64,000 nt of DNA from Lineus longissimus (GCF_910592395.1 NC_088325.1:5487501-5551500), one strand, 5' to 3'. Counted from the stretch's first letter, positions 27,171-40,291 are shown. Program-made: numbers and translations. The notes: a model not told the origin generated them from the sequence alone.

Positions 27171-29146
27171 ACTATGACTCTAAATTATGTGATTGTGATA
27201 TTCGATATAGTGCAGTGTGTTCGGTGTCATGGTTGAGTTCGAGACTGTTTTGTCTAGTATACATTTCAAAATTTATCTGGTGTCCCATTTTTTATCTGTT
27301 TCAAGTTTTACAGTCAAAAATCGGGCAATGTATGGCAATCCCATACCTTGTCATTCTAATTGTTTAAAAAACTTTTAATTAAGCACGAACTCAATCTTGT
27401 TATGATAGTACCACTCTTCACTGTGTGTGATAATTCTGGAAGTATTCTTGGAAGTGACGTTGTTTCTAACCTGTGGAGGTGAGAAAGTCGATTTCTCAGT
27501 GTGTTACCTCATCAATTTTATAAGTACAAAGTAGGGGTACAACTTTCCCCATAGTTGTAATCCTGCTGTTTGTAATTGTAAGAATTATCTAAATAACATG
27601 TATTAATGGTGCAATTTATATTTGGTGCAACTGGGCAGGTGCTGGTCTAGCATGTGTTACCATGGAAACTTTGTCAAAACTAGAGTAATTGGTGTTTGAT
27701 TGAATTATTTGTGAAGGGTGAAATTTCCAAAAACTGTAATTTGGTAGTTGGGACTTGATGTTTGAGTACTTTGAGTGTCTGGTTCAAGAATTAAGATGAA
27801 GCTTGGTAATTTTAAGACAAATTTGCGGTGGATGTACAGTTAAAACTTGTCCCTCTTTGCAGTGATCTCTGTAAGTTTGATGGTACGTGTGGTGTAACTT
27901 TTGATATATTTGAATTTTGATGAACTTGTGTACAGTGGGTAAGAGTATTTTGGATAGGTATTTGTATACTGTGCAACTTTGGGAACCAACAAACCTGCCA
28001 TTTGAGATTAAGCTTGGTTCATTTGTATTGCATGTGACGTTTTAATATGAATCTCAAGTTCGATAACATGTTGCTGAGTCAATATGATGTGGTATTATTT
28101 TGGTACTGATAATTTTTGGTAGTTGGTGCTTGAGAAGAATACTTTAGAATACTGAAGTTTAGCTGTTGTTGAAACTGCAGCAATTGTTTGGAAGTGAGGT
28201 ACTGACTGTAGAGTGATACTTGGTAACTTGATTAGTGTCATCTATAGTGGTCATAACTGCAAAAGGCCATAGCGCTTATATTGTGCAAAGTAAAGGTGAA
28301 CATTTGCTTTGGAGTTGTATGCTTTGTAGCTGAGATGGATTGTGCACATTTCAGATTGGTTGATCAGATAACTTGTGGCTTGACTGGTAACATTCCAAGT
28401 TGTTTGGGCAAACTGGTTGCCATGGTAATAAGATGTTGAGCAATTCCCCTTTCACTTTAGATGGGTACTGTTATTTTTGACACTTTGATATTTTAATTTG
28501 AACTTGTCTCATCTGTAAATATGATTTTGCATTATGTTTTTAAACCTACTTGTCTTCTATATATGTAATGTAAGTGCATTGTTTACGGGTTCAAAGTTTT
28601 GAATGTTGCTAGTGTCTTTTGCACTGCACATTGGGATGGCACAAGTCACTGTCACTGAATGAACACTTGAGTTATCAGTCTGATCTTTGTATCAATGTAA
28701 GTTGAGTACAGTTTGCCAGTAACTAGTTGTGGGCAAAAGCAAATGAGGTTGAAGTAACTGTTTCTGGTTCTCCTGGTATAAAACTGGTAATGTTTAGCTT
28801 TTCGGCCGGAAGTTGAATTATTTCATATTTGAAAGACTTGTTGACTGACAGCAAGATTAAGTAGTTTGAAGTGAAGAATGTGATGTAACTGAATGTCTTG
28901 GCTTGGTTTTAGTGTCGTGTGGATGGGTTGTGAAGTGGCATACATTTAGGAGTGTGTACTACAAGGTATGTGATTGTTCTTAATTGTGTTTGTCCTGTTA
29001 ATTTGTTGTTGTATTGTGTACATACTAGGTATTCATATTTTATTTGGAACTTTTATTTTATAAGGTAGCTCTCAATTCTTAGGTTAATTTTGTGTTGGGT
29101 ACAGTAGTTTATTGACGGGGGCGTCAATGTTTCGATCGGGGGGTAA
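27171..29146 (+). other. Long noncoding stretch of the retrotransposon before the 3' LTR
   Basis: Nearly 2 kb rich in TG/TTG with no supported ORF. It ends with GATCGGGGGGTAA directly before the LTR, a weak polypurine tract. Confidence 0.6.
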
Positions 29147-30686
29147 TGTAACAAAATTAGTCTTTCACCTCTTCGTTCCGTCTAGGACAACTCCTGGGTC
29201 CGTATTTTACATGCACCCGCTGTGCAGCAAGTACCTGTTTTCCAGGTCGGGATTTTATATACAACCAAACCATTTTTACTGGAGCAAATTTTCGTGTTTG
29301 AAGTCTATTTTCATCAAAGCTGCGCCAAGTTAGACTGTCAAACTTTAGGGATACATTTGTCATTGGGAATCTATTGATTGAGAGCCTCCTGGTAAGTTGT
29401 TAAGTTGGTGAACACTTGTATTTCACTATTTTTATGTTGCGATTTGCAACTTTCTGAAAGCTGTCCCCCATGTTTGATGACGTCAGACCTCCACATTGTT
29501 TTGGATTGTGAGTGACGAACTTTCCAGTGGTAACTTTGCAAAGTGTTTTAAATCAGGTAAATGTTGGTGTAAAAGTTATTTCAAAGAATGGTTTATTTCA
29601 TAAAGATCTGTAGCATCTTTTGGTGTCATTTTCAAAGCTGTGACTTTTGGGAATCTCTTGTACTTTGGGCCTAAAGTTGGCACATGTTTCAAAACGGGTT
29701 TGTTTTGTTATCATTTCGAGGGTCTGTAGTCCGTGGGTGACCCCCGTGGATTCTGTATAAAACCCTAATCAGCTGGGCGTGAGAGCAGATCGGGTGCTAG
29801 CATATCTAGCATCAGGAGGTTCTAGCCCTCCGGAGTTGACATTCACCCCAGTCACATACTCCTAGCTTGCAGTTGCACAACATTGCAGAACAAGCCACAT
29901 GTTACATATATGTTGGTCTTGCATTGAGATTGTTGTGTGAGTCAAGTTTCAAATACAGCTTTGAAGGTGGTCACACTGATACTGATAGAATTTAGCCAGG
30001 TAAGCGCCCTAAAGATATCTTTCTATTATATTTGCAATTTGAATTGTTGACTTTTGTTCAGCAAAAGGGGCAGAGTAATATACTGACTTTTATACAATTT
30101 ATGGGAAAGTGTAACAGTCATAAAATGCCTGAGTATTCAGCACCTAGTGTGCATGTTTATGCTGATGATCTAGTCATAATAGGCACTTTTATTGAACTGG
30201 AAAACCTGGTTGCTTTCCTCCATGAACTTTTAGATTTGTTGACCCGTTTGATAAATGGTGAAGATGTGGATATGAGCCTATATCCAGCCATCAACCACCT
30301 AGTTTAATCTGATTGAAACCTTTTTGTACCCGTTGTAAAATCATGGACATTCGCGTTTTGAGAGTTATAATAAAACTATTTAGTTAGATGAAGTAGTTGT
30401 GCCCTTTTGTGATAGCTCAGTAGTAGTTTTCATCCGGACTCATATCAGTGACCAAAAGCAGGTCACATTGCCCAAGTCTCACCCAGTCTCTCATATTGGA
30501 ATGAGAGAAGACATAGAGGACATGTCCCTGAAGTCAGGTTACTAGATCAAATCAGGAGGACCAGAGTCCTTGGATTTCCCCAGGTTGTGACAACTACTGC
30601 CCCATAAAAAGCCTTGACTTGGTTGTGACTTTGTCTCCAGGACATTATCACTGACGCTTTACCGCTCGGACAGGTTTCGCGCTACA
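29147..30686 (+). repeat. 3' LTR
   Basis: Same ends as the 5' LTR; TATAAAA at 29,756-29,762 and AATAAA at 30,369-30,374. It contains a 91-codon open frame, described separately. Confidence 0.9.
30032..30307 (+). other. ORF inside the 3' LTR with an RT-like YADD motif
   Basis: A 91-codon frame containing VHVYADDLVIIG followed by ENLVAFLHELLDLL, which looks like the YxDD motif and following helix of a reverse transcriptase. No other RT motif is visible. In the 5' LTR the same stretch is broken by a 1-bp and a 3-bp deletion. It may be a captured RT fragment or chance. Confidence 0.3.
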
Positions 30687-30959
30687 TTATGATGAAACAC
30701 TGCTGTAGGTCAGAACATCGTGTGCGGGGAATTGTTACGTCTTCCATGATTAGGATATTTTATGCTCGTGAAAATATTATGCCATGAAATGTATTAGAAA
30801 AATTATAAGTATCACCAAATGGTTCTTTTCATAATATAATGCCTCTATTTCTTCTCTTGCAATAAGGCCGTTACACGGGACCGATCTAGAACGATCCGGG
30901 GCGGTCTAACGTTTCTGTTGCGTCCTGCGCCTTAGTCACGAAGTCGGGTCTCACGTCAT

Positions 30960-32145
30960 TAGGTCAAGTGATGAATCATTGCGTGGAGTACCTACGATAA
31001 ACATATCATCAAAAATCAAGTCACTAATAAGCGACATATTGCACTTTTTACCTCCCTAGTTTTGGCCTCCTGGTGGCCAAGTGGAGAATACGATCTGATC
31101 GAAATTCGTTGTTCGAGGTAACATAACATAGAGAGTCATTAGTACCAAATTTAAAGTTCATAACTGTAGCGGTTAAGGAACGTGCCATAATTACACTCAA
31201 ACTACCAATTTACGCCATTTGACCTTTGTGACCTTGAAATATAGCTCAAATCAAAGACCCGTAGGATATGTGATGTATATCATCGAAAACAAGTCACTAA
31301 TCAGCGATATATTGCACTTTTTACTTTTTTAGTTTTTGCCCCCTGGGACCCAAGTCGAGAATCAGATCAGACCAAAATTCGGTGTCGGCGGTTATATGAC
31401 GTAGGGAGTCATACATTTCAAATTCATAGCTTGAGCGTTAAGAAACGTGCCATAGTTACACTCAAAGGGCACATTCACGCCATCAGACCCACCTGACCTT
31501 AGAAATTAGATCAAATCAAAAACCCGTATGATATGTGATGAACCCTTGCTAGGAGAACCTACCATGAAACTTTTATCGAAAACGAGTCACTCATAAGAGA
31601 GATATCACATTTTTTATGTTTCCACTTCTGACCCCCTGGTAGCCAAGTCAACAATACGACCGGACCGAAATTAAGTCTCTGAGGTCATTTGACCTAGGGG
31701 TACATATGTACAAGATTTCAAGTCCGTAACACCAGCGGTGACGATACATGCCGCTATTATCTTATGGCGATGCCGATAGCGAACTTTGACCTCTGTGACC
31801 TTGAAAAGTAGGTCAAATCGAAAACCCGGGTTACATTTCTAGCACCCTTGTGAGATGCATCTTAAAAAATATAAAACTTTCAAGATTCTAACTAGCAGCG
31901 TTAATAAGATATAGCCAAGACAGGTTTTCAAAGAGCGTCAGCAGACAAGCAGCCAAATTGCGCTAATTTTCATTTTGAAAGAAGGTCTTGCCTGGGAGTA
32001 CCCACACAGCAAGTATGAACCTTCTAGCTCAGGTGGTTATGAAACGTGGCATTCTTTTGTCAAAAGTTAACGACAAACACGGACGACGACGACGTCGACG
32101 ACCTACGCCACGGTATCGTATAAGCTCCCCTGAACGGTGAGCTAA
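30960..32145 (+). repeat. Diverged tandem repeat array (~270-290-bp units)
   Basis: A block 'AAGTCACTAATNAGCGANATATTGCAC' recurs at about 31,016, 31,287 and 31,578, and 'ACGTGCCAT' followed by 'TTACACTC' recurs at about 31,183 and 31,445. The right end finishes with GACGACGTCGACGACC and TCCCCTGAACGGTGAGCTAAAA. A minus-strand relative lies at 40,499-41,545. A dispersed repeat family of unknown class. Confidence 0.7.
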
Positions 32146-33307
32146 AATCGTACGACAATACCAATCAAAGCAGCCAAGAGAGAACTGGTATTTTCAAAGA
32201 ATCATAACAACATACCGGTTTCGTCAATATGAGGCCATGCTTGCGTATCGTATGGTTGATTGATGGGTATTCGTAAATCATATCGAAATCAAACTTTGTA
32301 TAGGTGGCTTACATTGGTAAATGAGGTGTCTTCAATAACACCATTCGAATGGCATTACTTTGTTATGAGGCTGCCTACATCATGACGTTGGTGAAGAATG
32401 CAGCAGAAACGTTACATTCAAGTCAAATATGCTCAATGAAAAGCCGCAAAACCCATATGTTTTCTGATTTGATTTTATCTCAGTATTACCGTGACTATCG
32501 CATGGTGGTTGTCTTACGAAGAAATGGATGCACTCGACCAATCTATGACCAGACGAACTAGACACACATGTCAGGCCTATTTGGCCCATTTTGCTCCATT
32601 TCAGGGAACTGTGTGGTACAAAAGGTGGTGCCAGGTGGTATGTATAGAGTAAAATTCATTGAAAATGCTCTTAACGTCCATGGTCTGCGTACATGTATGT
32701 GCTCTACCACTGCTTTCAATACTTGATGCATCTAAAGAGGCACTCTTGCCATGGCATATCAACACCCCGGCTATTAATAGGTCTTTCATTGTAGCAATGC
32801 GAAAATGTAGTTACTTTTGGTTAGGTCCGTCCTTTGTTATGTCCAAGTAGCTTCTAGAGTGACCTAACCACTCACTCTCTTGATTACAGCGGCCGCCTCA
32901 GCGCCACCACGCGGGGCCTAATGGTATAAGGCTAAGTAGCTTCACGCGATATGCACCATTCTGGGAAAACTCATTTAGGAAGTATGCTCATTAGCATAAT
33001 CCATTCTTGCTCCAGCTCGAGGTAATATTGCGCAGTGTTTCTTCTGGCCAGATACATTGTGGTGGAAAACGTCTAGTACAAATAAGCCTGGCTTGCGCCA
33101 GAGTAATAAGTGCAGAAGGTCTGGCTGTGCGACACTACTGTGATAAAAATGACCATTACAGAGACTCTGTGACGTAGGCATATAATTAATAGAAAAACCA
33201 TGCCGTCCCGAGCTTCGCGCGATATCGACCATTTTGGGAAAACTCAATGAGGAAGGTGTTAGCATAATCTATTATTAGCCCCAGCTCGCAAGCTAGCAGG
33301 CACCCTG
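32146..33307. other. Intergenic DNA with a local ~85-bp direct duplication
   Basis: No gene recognised. The segment at about 32,938-33,025 is repeated at about 33,209-33,291 (GAAGCTTCGCGCGATAT-like start, GGGAAAACTCA, TAGCATAATC, CCAGCTCG), just before the transposase-like gene. Confidence 0.5.
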
Positions 33308-33372
33308 ATGATGTTAACGTATGGAATGGAGCATGGAGATGATGTTGACAGCCCTGATCCTGATACCACTAC

Positions 33373-33408
<36 letters not shown>

Positions 33409-35405
33409 TGTAGATGATGTAGATGATGCTAACCAGGCTGTACCTGGTGCATGTAGGCACCAGAAAAGCTACAGTCTCAATCAGAAGATTGACCTTATCG
33501 AGACATACCAATTGGGGCATGCTATAGGATTACGTCATGCTGAAACTGCGACATCCTTTGCTAGACACCACCGCATAGCACCGCATACATTTAGACGTTG
33601 ATTAAGCACACATGATGACTTGTTTGCCCTCCGAGATAGATCAACTCAAAACCATAGAAGACGGAGGAGACAACGGCAACACGGCACTGATGCACAAGGT
33701 AGTGTTTCTACAAGCATTATATTCCTCGCTAAATGAATTTCCTTCCTTGTTGGCCTATACCGACCGGAATAAGTCCGCTTCTGTGTCATGGACGGAAGAA
33801 TAAGTCGCACTATACATCAAAGCGACTGACCCTGACCATTGCCTTTAACAATATCAGTATTATTGTTCCTGGGACCTTTATTCCTAGGACTAACATTTCG
33901 TTCATACCTGTGGTTATCGGCAATCAATATTTCCAAAGATGTTAAACGTGTTAGCTTTTTTATTTCAGCATACTGGCCCGAAATGGAAAACAATTTGAAC
34001 ACCTGGTTCCTTGAGCGCCGAAGACTTGGTTTCCCTGTTTCCGGTGAGGATATTAAAGGGCAAGCTGGAAGAGAATTTCGGCAATGGTGGGCAGAGCTTC
34101 CGAACGAAACGAAGGCCGAAAGACAAGAACAGAGACCCCTGCGATACCTTTTCCATGCATCTGCACATTGGCTTAGCAACTTTATGGAAAGGTGAGTTTC
34201 ATTCCGCTGTTGCATGGATCGGCCTTAATGGATTGTATGCGGTGAATTTTAACAATATGCAAATTCCATTTGAGGAAACAAATCAGCTATCGAAGGAAGA
34301 CCAAAGATTCAAGGGGGGTTACCTGACAACGCCCAGGCTTTGGTTGCCGACTACCGGGGAGATTTTGCCGACCTCATCAGAGACGCTGATTTTGATGTCA
34401 CCATGAACATGAATGAGACGTTCGTGTTGTTTGATAGGGTGCCAAGATCAACAATGGAAGCGACTGGGTCTCAGAATGTTGACATTAGATCATCCAAAGG
34501 CAACCCGAAACTTGGATGCACGGTGACTCTAGTAATTACGACAGACGGACGAAAAGGACGAGCCGAGGTCAACTTCAGAGGCTTGGCACCAGATGGTGAC
34601 GTCATTCGGCAGCTTCAGGCGAATGCTCCAGACAATGTGCGAGTGAGTATTGGCATAGAATACAAGTCCGTGCTTGTAGTACAGGACATGTACCTGACGT
34701 CATCAGTGTTGTCATTGACGGTTATTCTAGTTAATGGTAGTATTTTTTAGGAAAATCAGAACTTCTATGACTAAAATTATTATAGGTTTGTCATGGATGG
34801 AACCAAAACATTGCGCGTGTCTGACTGTTCAGAAAAGTAATGTAAATGTTCATACTTGTTGTTTATTTTTCCAGGTAACTGGTAGTCCACAGGGTTGGGC
34901 CCGACACCAATCGCTAATCGAGTGGTTGCAGGCCCTGGTTGTGCCATTTGTAGCAGGGGCCACGTTCCTGTTACTTTTAGACAGGTATCCGGCGCATCGA
35001 AATCAGCAATTTCGTGATGCAATCACCGCAGAGAATGGGACAGACACTTTCATTCCAGGACGATGTACTTCGCTGCTGCAGCCCTTGGACTTGACCGTAA
35101 AGAGGAGCTTCAAGTGTCACCTGAGGACCATTTGGAAAGTGTGGAAAATCGGCCACACTGATGATCAAGGACATTGTGAGCGGATCACCAGGCGGGATGT
35201 GGTCAGGATGACCAGCCTCGGCTGGGAAAGGGTCACACAACAGACGATTATGAACGGTTGGAGAGCCAGTGGCCTAGTTCCTGAGGACGATGACGAAGTC
35301 GGGGAGGGGGTAGAGATGGTAAATGATGAGCTTGAGCAGTTTGTTGAGGGGATTGAGTTTTCGGAAGGAGAAGAGGATGATGATGTTTTTGATGATGACG
35401 TGTAA
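33308..35405 (+). pseudogene. Tigger/pogo-type transposase-derived gene with introns, decayed
   Basis: Exon 1 (33,308-33,698) has a poly-Asp run from a GAC microsatellite and a helix-turn-helix-like end; an in-frame TGA at 33,599 interrupts it. The donor AAG|GTAGTG and the acceptor TTTCAG|CATACTGG at 33,969 are both phase 1. Exon 2 (33,969-34,191) is a CENP-B/Tc5-type DNA-binding domain (FPVSGEDIKGQAGREF). A further exon ending at 34,642 and one from 34,875 (both phase 0) encode a DDE_1 domain: LLLLDRYPAHRN and TSLLQPLDLTVKRSF keep the second and third acidic residues, but the first is Asn (NMNET instead of xxDET). An acidic tail follows. The exon 2 to 3 junction and a possible shift near 34,310 are unresolved. 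Confidence 0.7.
33373..33409 (+). repeat. GAC trinucleotide microsatellite
   Basis: About eleven GAC/GAT units, encoding poly-Asp in the transposase-like exon 1. Confidence 0.9.
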
Positions 35406-37031
35406 ATCCCGTTTGGATAATAAAATTGATTGGTAAATTGATAAGTAAATATTTTCTTTAATTTATTCGTTAGCAGCAAGACTTCTTTATTGGGACATTC
35501 TGCAGACCCATGAAGCTGGATTTATTATAGACCCTAGATTAGAAATTTCTGGTTAACGAACACTATAGGCATAAAATGAGGACGCTAGTTGTATTGTATT
35601 CATTCATTCAGTACAGGACTACCCCATGTCAATGTTCATGTCTTTTATCCACTTACGTGGAAGGCATTGGCATTGCCCACGAAAAGGGAGTCAATTATCA
35701 GCTGTGGCTGTTCTTTCTAATGTTCGCCTGCCACCAGTAAAATCGGCCTATTCATTTGGACTTAGTCATTTTACGATTCAGCCGCGCTCGGTTAAGTGGG
35801 AGAAGACAGTAGTTACAACCCCACAATCGCGCTATAAGTCCATAATAAAGTCACGGTGACCCGTGAAGGCTCAGGGAAGCATAGATGCTGATGCCGGGGA
35901 ATACTCCGTATGCGGCAATTTACAGGCTTAAGGTGTGATGGAGAAGTTCTCCCACAAGGTCCAGGGGCAATTTGAAGGGATTTCTGCCTCGGATGCTTAC
36001 TCACACTGCCTTACTGAGCCACCACCCAGGCCTGGAGGACTAAATTACCTCAGTGCTGTCATCTCGTGACACTAACATAAACTACATGAATAAGGGATCA
36101 TAATCCGAAAGGGAAATTTTTTCTGACTGTTTTTGTTGTTGCTGATCTGCAAAATATATAGCCATGCCAACGGAGTCTTTGAGTAGCCTACACTGTAAAC
36201 CCACTGATATTCGTGGGCCTAAAACTTGCGATTAGGCCCTTTTGTTTTCACATTTAAGCTACCGGTACCTTTACAATTTGCGTTTTCCATTGAAAGTTTA
36301 ATTGAAAAATGCGTTAGAGGTTAAATAATATGCGCCTACTTATTTTTTCGCGTTTTTCACTAAATTCGCAAAAATGAAAGGCTCGTGAAAATTAGAGGGT
36401 CTACTGGCGTACCGTACTACATGGTTTGAACTGAGGGATTTCATCTGATCAGTGTAGCTAAAAGCAGGAATATATTTTTCTCTAAGGAAATCTCACAAAA
36501 TCCGTGTAAAAAGAACCTTCGAAAATGTCGAGGTTTACAGTAACACATCCAATTGTCTTTCATTCAGGCTTTGTTGACCTGCGAGATGGCCTCTTTCCTT
36601 CAATCGAACTGCTTTAACAATTATATATCACTACACAGCAGTGGCGGAATCTACGGAATCCGCGATTTCGAACTGCCGATGAACGGAGCCACTGAGAGCG
36701 ATCAATTTATGATGATCATGCGATAATGCGTCATTCTCTGTCATCTATCGTTGTCAATGATATGCCATGTGTGTTTGTTTTGTCACGTGTCAAAACATTA
36801 TTTACATCTTTACATATTTGGATGTCAAACGTTATTCGTTGACCAATCAACTATGTTTCATTTTAACATGTACCCAGGGGTAGTGCAAGCAACGACTCCT
36901 GTGCAAGCGATGACTCCTGGGTAAACGAGGTTGCTTTGAAATGGTTCATGGATCCACTTATATTACTGTAAACTCATGGTGTGACATATACTAGCACTGT
37001 GCCTTTAATACTACGTACGGCAAATGTCACA
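35406..37031. other. Intergenic DNA with a candidate MITE
   Basis: No gene recognised. ACTGTAAACC (36,191) and its complement GGTTTACAGT (ending 36,541) bound a ~350-bp AT-rich stretch containing CTGATATTCGTGGGC and other weakly palindromic parts; TA flanks on both sides would fit a TA target. Confidence in the MITE is low. Confidence 0.35.
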
Positions 37032-37037
37032 GTAGGC

Positions 37038-37978
37038 TATGGCAAGCCAAAGTGGAATTTATTCAAGACTTTAGAATTACCATTCAAGAAGTTAAATATA
37101 AGTTCAAGAAGGAAATATATGTTCAAGACTAAAATATGTTCAACCTTGAATCAAATGTTTTCAACCTTGAATAAAATATGTTCAACCTTGAATAAAATAT
37201 GTTCAACCTTGAATAAAATATGTTCAACCTTGAATAAAATATGTCCAACCTTGAACAAAATATATTCAACCTTGAACAAAATATATTCAAGACTCACGTG
37301 ACCATATTCAAGACGCACGTGACCACAAAATTGATGACGTAGAGCGTAGAATCTGTGGTACTTCTGATGCGTTCTGTTTCACGACATGATTGATTGCCTG
37401 TATAGCCTAAACACTCAAACATGTCAAAAGACAACGAGAATCCGATACAGTGGTGTCGGCCTTAAGAATGAAAGGTGAGCGGCATTGCGCATTTTGAACC
37501 TATAATTTGCCTGATATGTCTGTGAAACATGTATCGACTCTGACATTCACTCGGCATCCATGTCATGATGTGTAGGATTACAGTACATGTCGGGTGTAGG
37601 CGGCTAGGTACGTGTACAACCATGTGTCAAAACCTCGTGCGAACAATTCGAGCTCCGAAACGCAACACAAGTACCATGGGTTCGGGAAAGTCCGGACGCG
37701 GGTTCGGGAAAGTCCGTAAAGCATCAAAACATGAGCAACTACGTCATCAATTTTGTGGTCACGTGCGTCTTGAATATGGTCACGTGAGTCTTGAATATAT
37801 TTTGTTCAAGGTTGAATATATTTTGTTCAAGGTTTGATATTTTATTCAAAGTTGAAAACATTTGATTCAAGGTTGAACATATTTTAGTCTTGAACATATA
37901 TTTCCTTCTTGAACTTATATTTAACTTCTTGAATGGTAATTCTAAAGTCTTGAATAAATTCCGCTTTGGCTTGCCATA
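37038..37978. mobile_element. Foldback element A (941 bp, TATGG...CCATA ends, 6-bp target duplication)
   Basis: Long inverted arms start TATGGCAAGCCAAAGTGGAA and end with the complement (CCGCTTTGGCTTGCCATA). The arms contain tandem ~21-bp units of TTCAACCTTGAATAAAATATG, and each arm ends inside with CACGTGACC blocks. GTAGGC is duplicated at 37,032-37,037 and 37,979-37,984. The unpaired core (~37,330-37,730) has no supported ORF. The termini match element B at 46,257 in TATGG, GCCAAAG and GGAAT. Confidence 0.85.
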
Positions 37979-37984
37979 GTAGGC

Positions 37985-39119
37985 TGGTTCAAGACTATCG
38001 AGGATGGCCGACTAGTTTTCATTATTCATAAGTTGTTTTGATGGCCTAGATATATGTGACAAAACTATGCGTGTTTGTGCGTGTTCATCATTTCGTCCTT
38101 CCACCAAAGTAAATAAAATAGGCCTACAGTTAAATTCAGAGCACATTAATACATCTTACACCCATATGAACTAACATCATAGACCGATATCAGTGTGAGG
38201 ATTTGGACAGAGTCAGCAAATCAATGTCCGCTTTGCTTACCGAAGCGGCTAGCAGACGGCGGCAATAAGTTGAAAGCACAGGCAGATTCAACCGCGAATA
38301 TTGCCTGTTCTATCGCACCCGACGTGAATTTCTGGTATGTTTTTCTATATGATAGCTCTTATACATCTGTAAGTAGGTTTAAATTATGGAGCTGTCCTTA
38401 ATTAGCAGATAAATCAGAGTCTTTATATCCTACACCCAAATAAGGGTACACAATGCGCTTGTATTTGCCAATCTGTCAAGTTGTGATTATCATTGCACGT
38501 GCAGTTTTGTGTAGCATGTACAGTCCTACCAGAAAGTAAATGGTAACAGACTTTTCAAAATATCACAGATATTGTATAAGATAATTTAATGTGGTTTTCA
38601 GCAGAAAGTAATAGTCAGCTTTTTATTCTTGTATGTTTGTTCTTCTTCTTGATCATCAGTAAACTATTGAACGTGTTTGATGCATTCCAATTTCGCTTCA
38701 GCTCTTAGATAATAGAAAAACGCGTTATTCGTTATTTTCAGTACGCGCTAGTCCAGGTGCGAAAGGTGAGTGCACGCCGAGATCCGAGTTCACGTCACCC
38801 CGCTATTAAGACGCAACATCATTTCCATTTATCGTCGCCGTTGTGGGGTAATAAGCGCCATCAGCGTGATATAGTGATATCTGCACCATGACGTCAAGGG
38901 GTAGATCCTAGTTCCAGGAAACGCCTTACTAGTGCATCGTTCCTCTTGGAAAGAGTCGATGCTTTGAGAGCTGACTCGGGTCAAATCGGAGTCATTTTCG
39001 AAAAAAAGCGATAATTCAGTCAGATTTTTCATTATTCCTTTTTTTGTGCAATTTGTTGATGGAAACTCATTATGTAGAATATATGACTGGGTAGCCAGCA
39101 GCTGGGCTATATTCCCCCT
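37985..39119. other. Intergenic DNA without recognised features
   Basis: No coding or repeat structure supported. Confidence 0.4.
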
Positions 39120-39128
39120 AATACCAAT

Positions 39129-40291
39129 GGGTAGTTGTAAAACAAGAAACACAGAAACGAAACAGAAACACAGAAACACAGAAACGAAACGCAGAAACCA
39201 GTCTTGTGGCGAATTCTGGTCTGCAGACTCCATCTTGTTGCCATGGTTGTGGCCGCGAACGCGGGTGTAACTAAAACTGGTATTCAGTCGGAATGGAAGG
39301 AGGAATGCTCACTTCCCAATACCCCTTTTAGCCTCATCAACGTGTGCGCAGATTTTGATCGTGCCCCTGATCATGCCGATCCACCATCTGTAGGGCATGA
39401 GGACTTTATGATCGATATGAGCCGCCAGTAAGTCGGCATGACCAATGACCAGAACACGACCATAGGCCTGCTAGGAATGTACAATAGAACATGACTCTCT
39501 ATTCGAAGGACTATTTTCTATTTACACACCTCCCCAATACACTACATGTATGTACTACACGGCGTAAATAGAAAATAGTCCTTCGAATAGCGAGTCCTGT
39601 TCTTTTGTACATTCCATGGCCTGTGCACGACACTAGGCTGAACTTCCCTACTGCAACCTCATTAACATAAACAGATATTTAAAGGGACTATTTAAAGGCA
39701 GCAGCTGGGCAGGCAAGATTGAGTTACTCCAAGTCCAAGTCTAGTGCCCGCCCGCCCCCCCCCCCCCCCCCCCCACTTTACTCTATTCTAGTCGCCAAAA
39801 TTGGTCTCTCACGTCTCACATAACGTCGAAATGATTCACCCATGTACTGGTACCGTACCTTGCATTTAGTGCTGCATCAGACGGGATTTGTAGGATGATC
39901 CTGGTACTTCATGTAAATTGAACACTACAAGGCAAGATGTTGCACTGCACCTTCATTTAAAATAACATGCTGTAGGAATCGAATAGAACCTACCAAAGTA
40001 CTACACCACCACCTCAAAAGACTTCACCCATATCGTGCCGCCCCCTCCCCCCCCCCCCCCAAGTTGCTCCATGTATCCCCTCAACAACTCTATTGCATTC
40101 CGGCTGGCCGCAACCCACCAACCTAAGATTTTACTTTTAAACGACAATAACAACGGATTGGGCAAGGAAAGTATCGGCGTGCCGCTTGATTCCAACTTTT
40201 ATGAAAACCCGTTTGATTTTCGTTTCTGCGTTTCGTTTCTGCGTTTCTGTGTTTCTGTTTCGTTTCTGTGTTTCTTGTTTTACAACTACCC
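39129..40291. mobile_element. Foldback element C (1163 bp, 9-bp target duplication)
   Basis: Inverted ends GGGTAGTTGTAAAACAAGAA followed by arrays of CACAGAAACGAAA, mirrored at the right end (TTTCGTTTCTGTG). AATACCAAT is duplicated at 39,120-39,128 and 40,292-40,300. The interior holds a second nested palindrome (39,474-39,615), C-runs and no supported ORF. The 9-bp duplication suggests a Mutator-like origin. Confidence 0.8.
39474..39615. repeat. Nested palindrome inside foldback element C
   Basis: GGAATGTACAA...CTATTCGAAGGACTATTTTC on the left pairs with GAAAATAGTCCTTCGAATAG...TTGTACATTCC on the right around a ~35-bp loop; a small MITE-like insertion. Confidence 0.7.

Larger units (their letters stand above)
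17299..30686 (+). mobile_element. Gypsy-type LTR retrotransposon, 13.4 kb, with nested insertion and extra ORF
   Basis: Two direct repeats of 1536 and 1540 bp, each starting TGTAACAAAATTAG and ending GCTACA, flank gag, protease, RT, RNase H and integrase coding regions in Ty3/Gypsy order. A 4-bp target duplication TTAT lies at 17,295-17,298 and 30,687-30,690. By eye the LTRs differ at about four bases and two small indels, so insertion was recent. If the exon at 17,050 belongs to the Ig gene, the element sits in its first intron. Confidence 0.93.

Noticed and set aside
37038-37301. 106-codon ORF with repeated CSTLNKI
   Set aside because: Translation of the tandem repeats in foldback arm A, not a gene.
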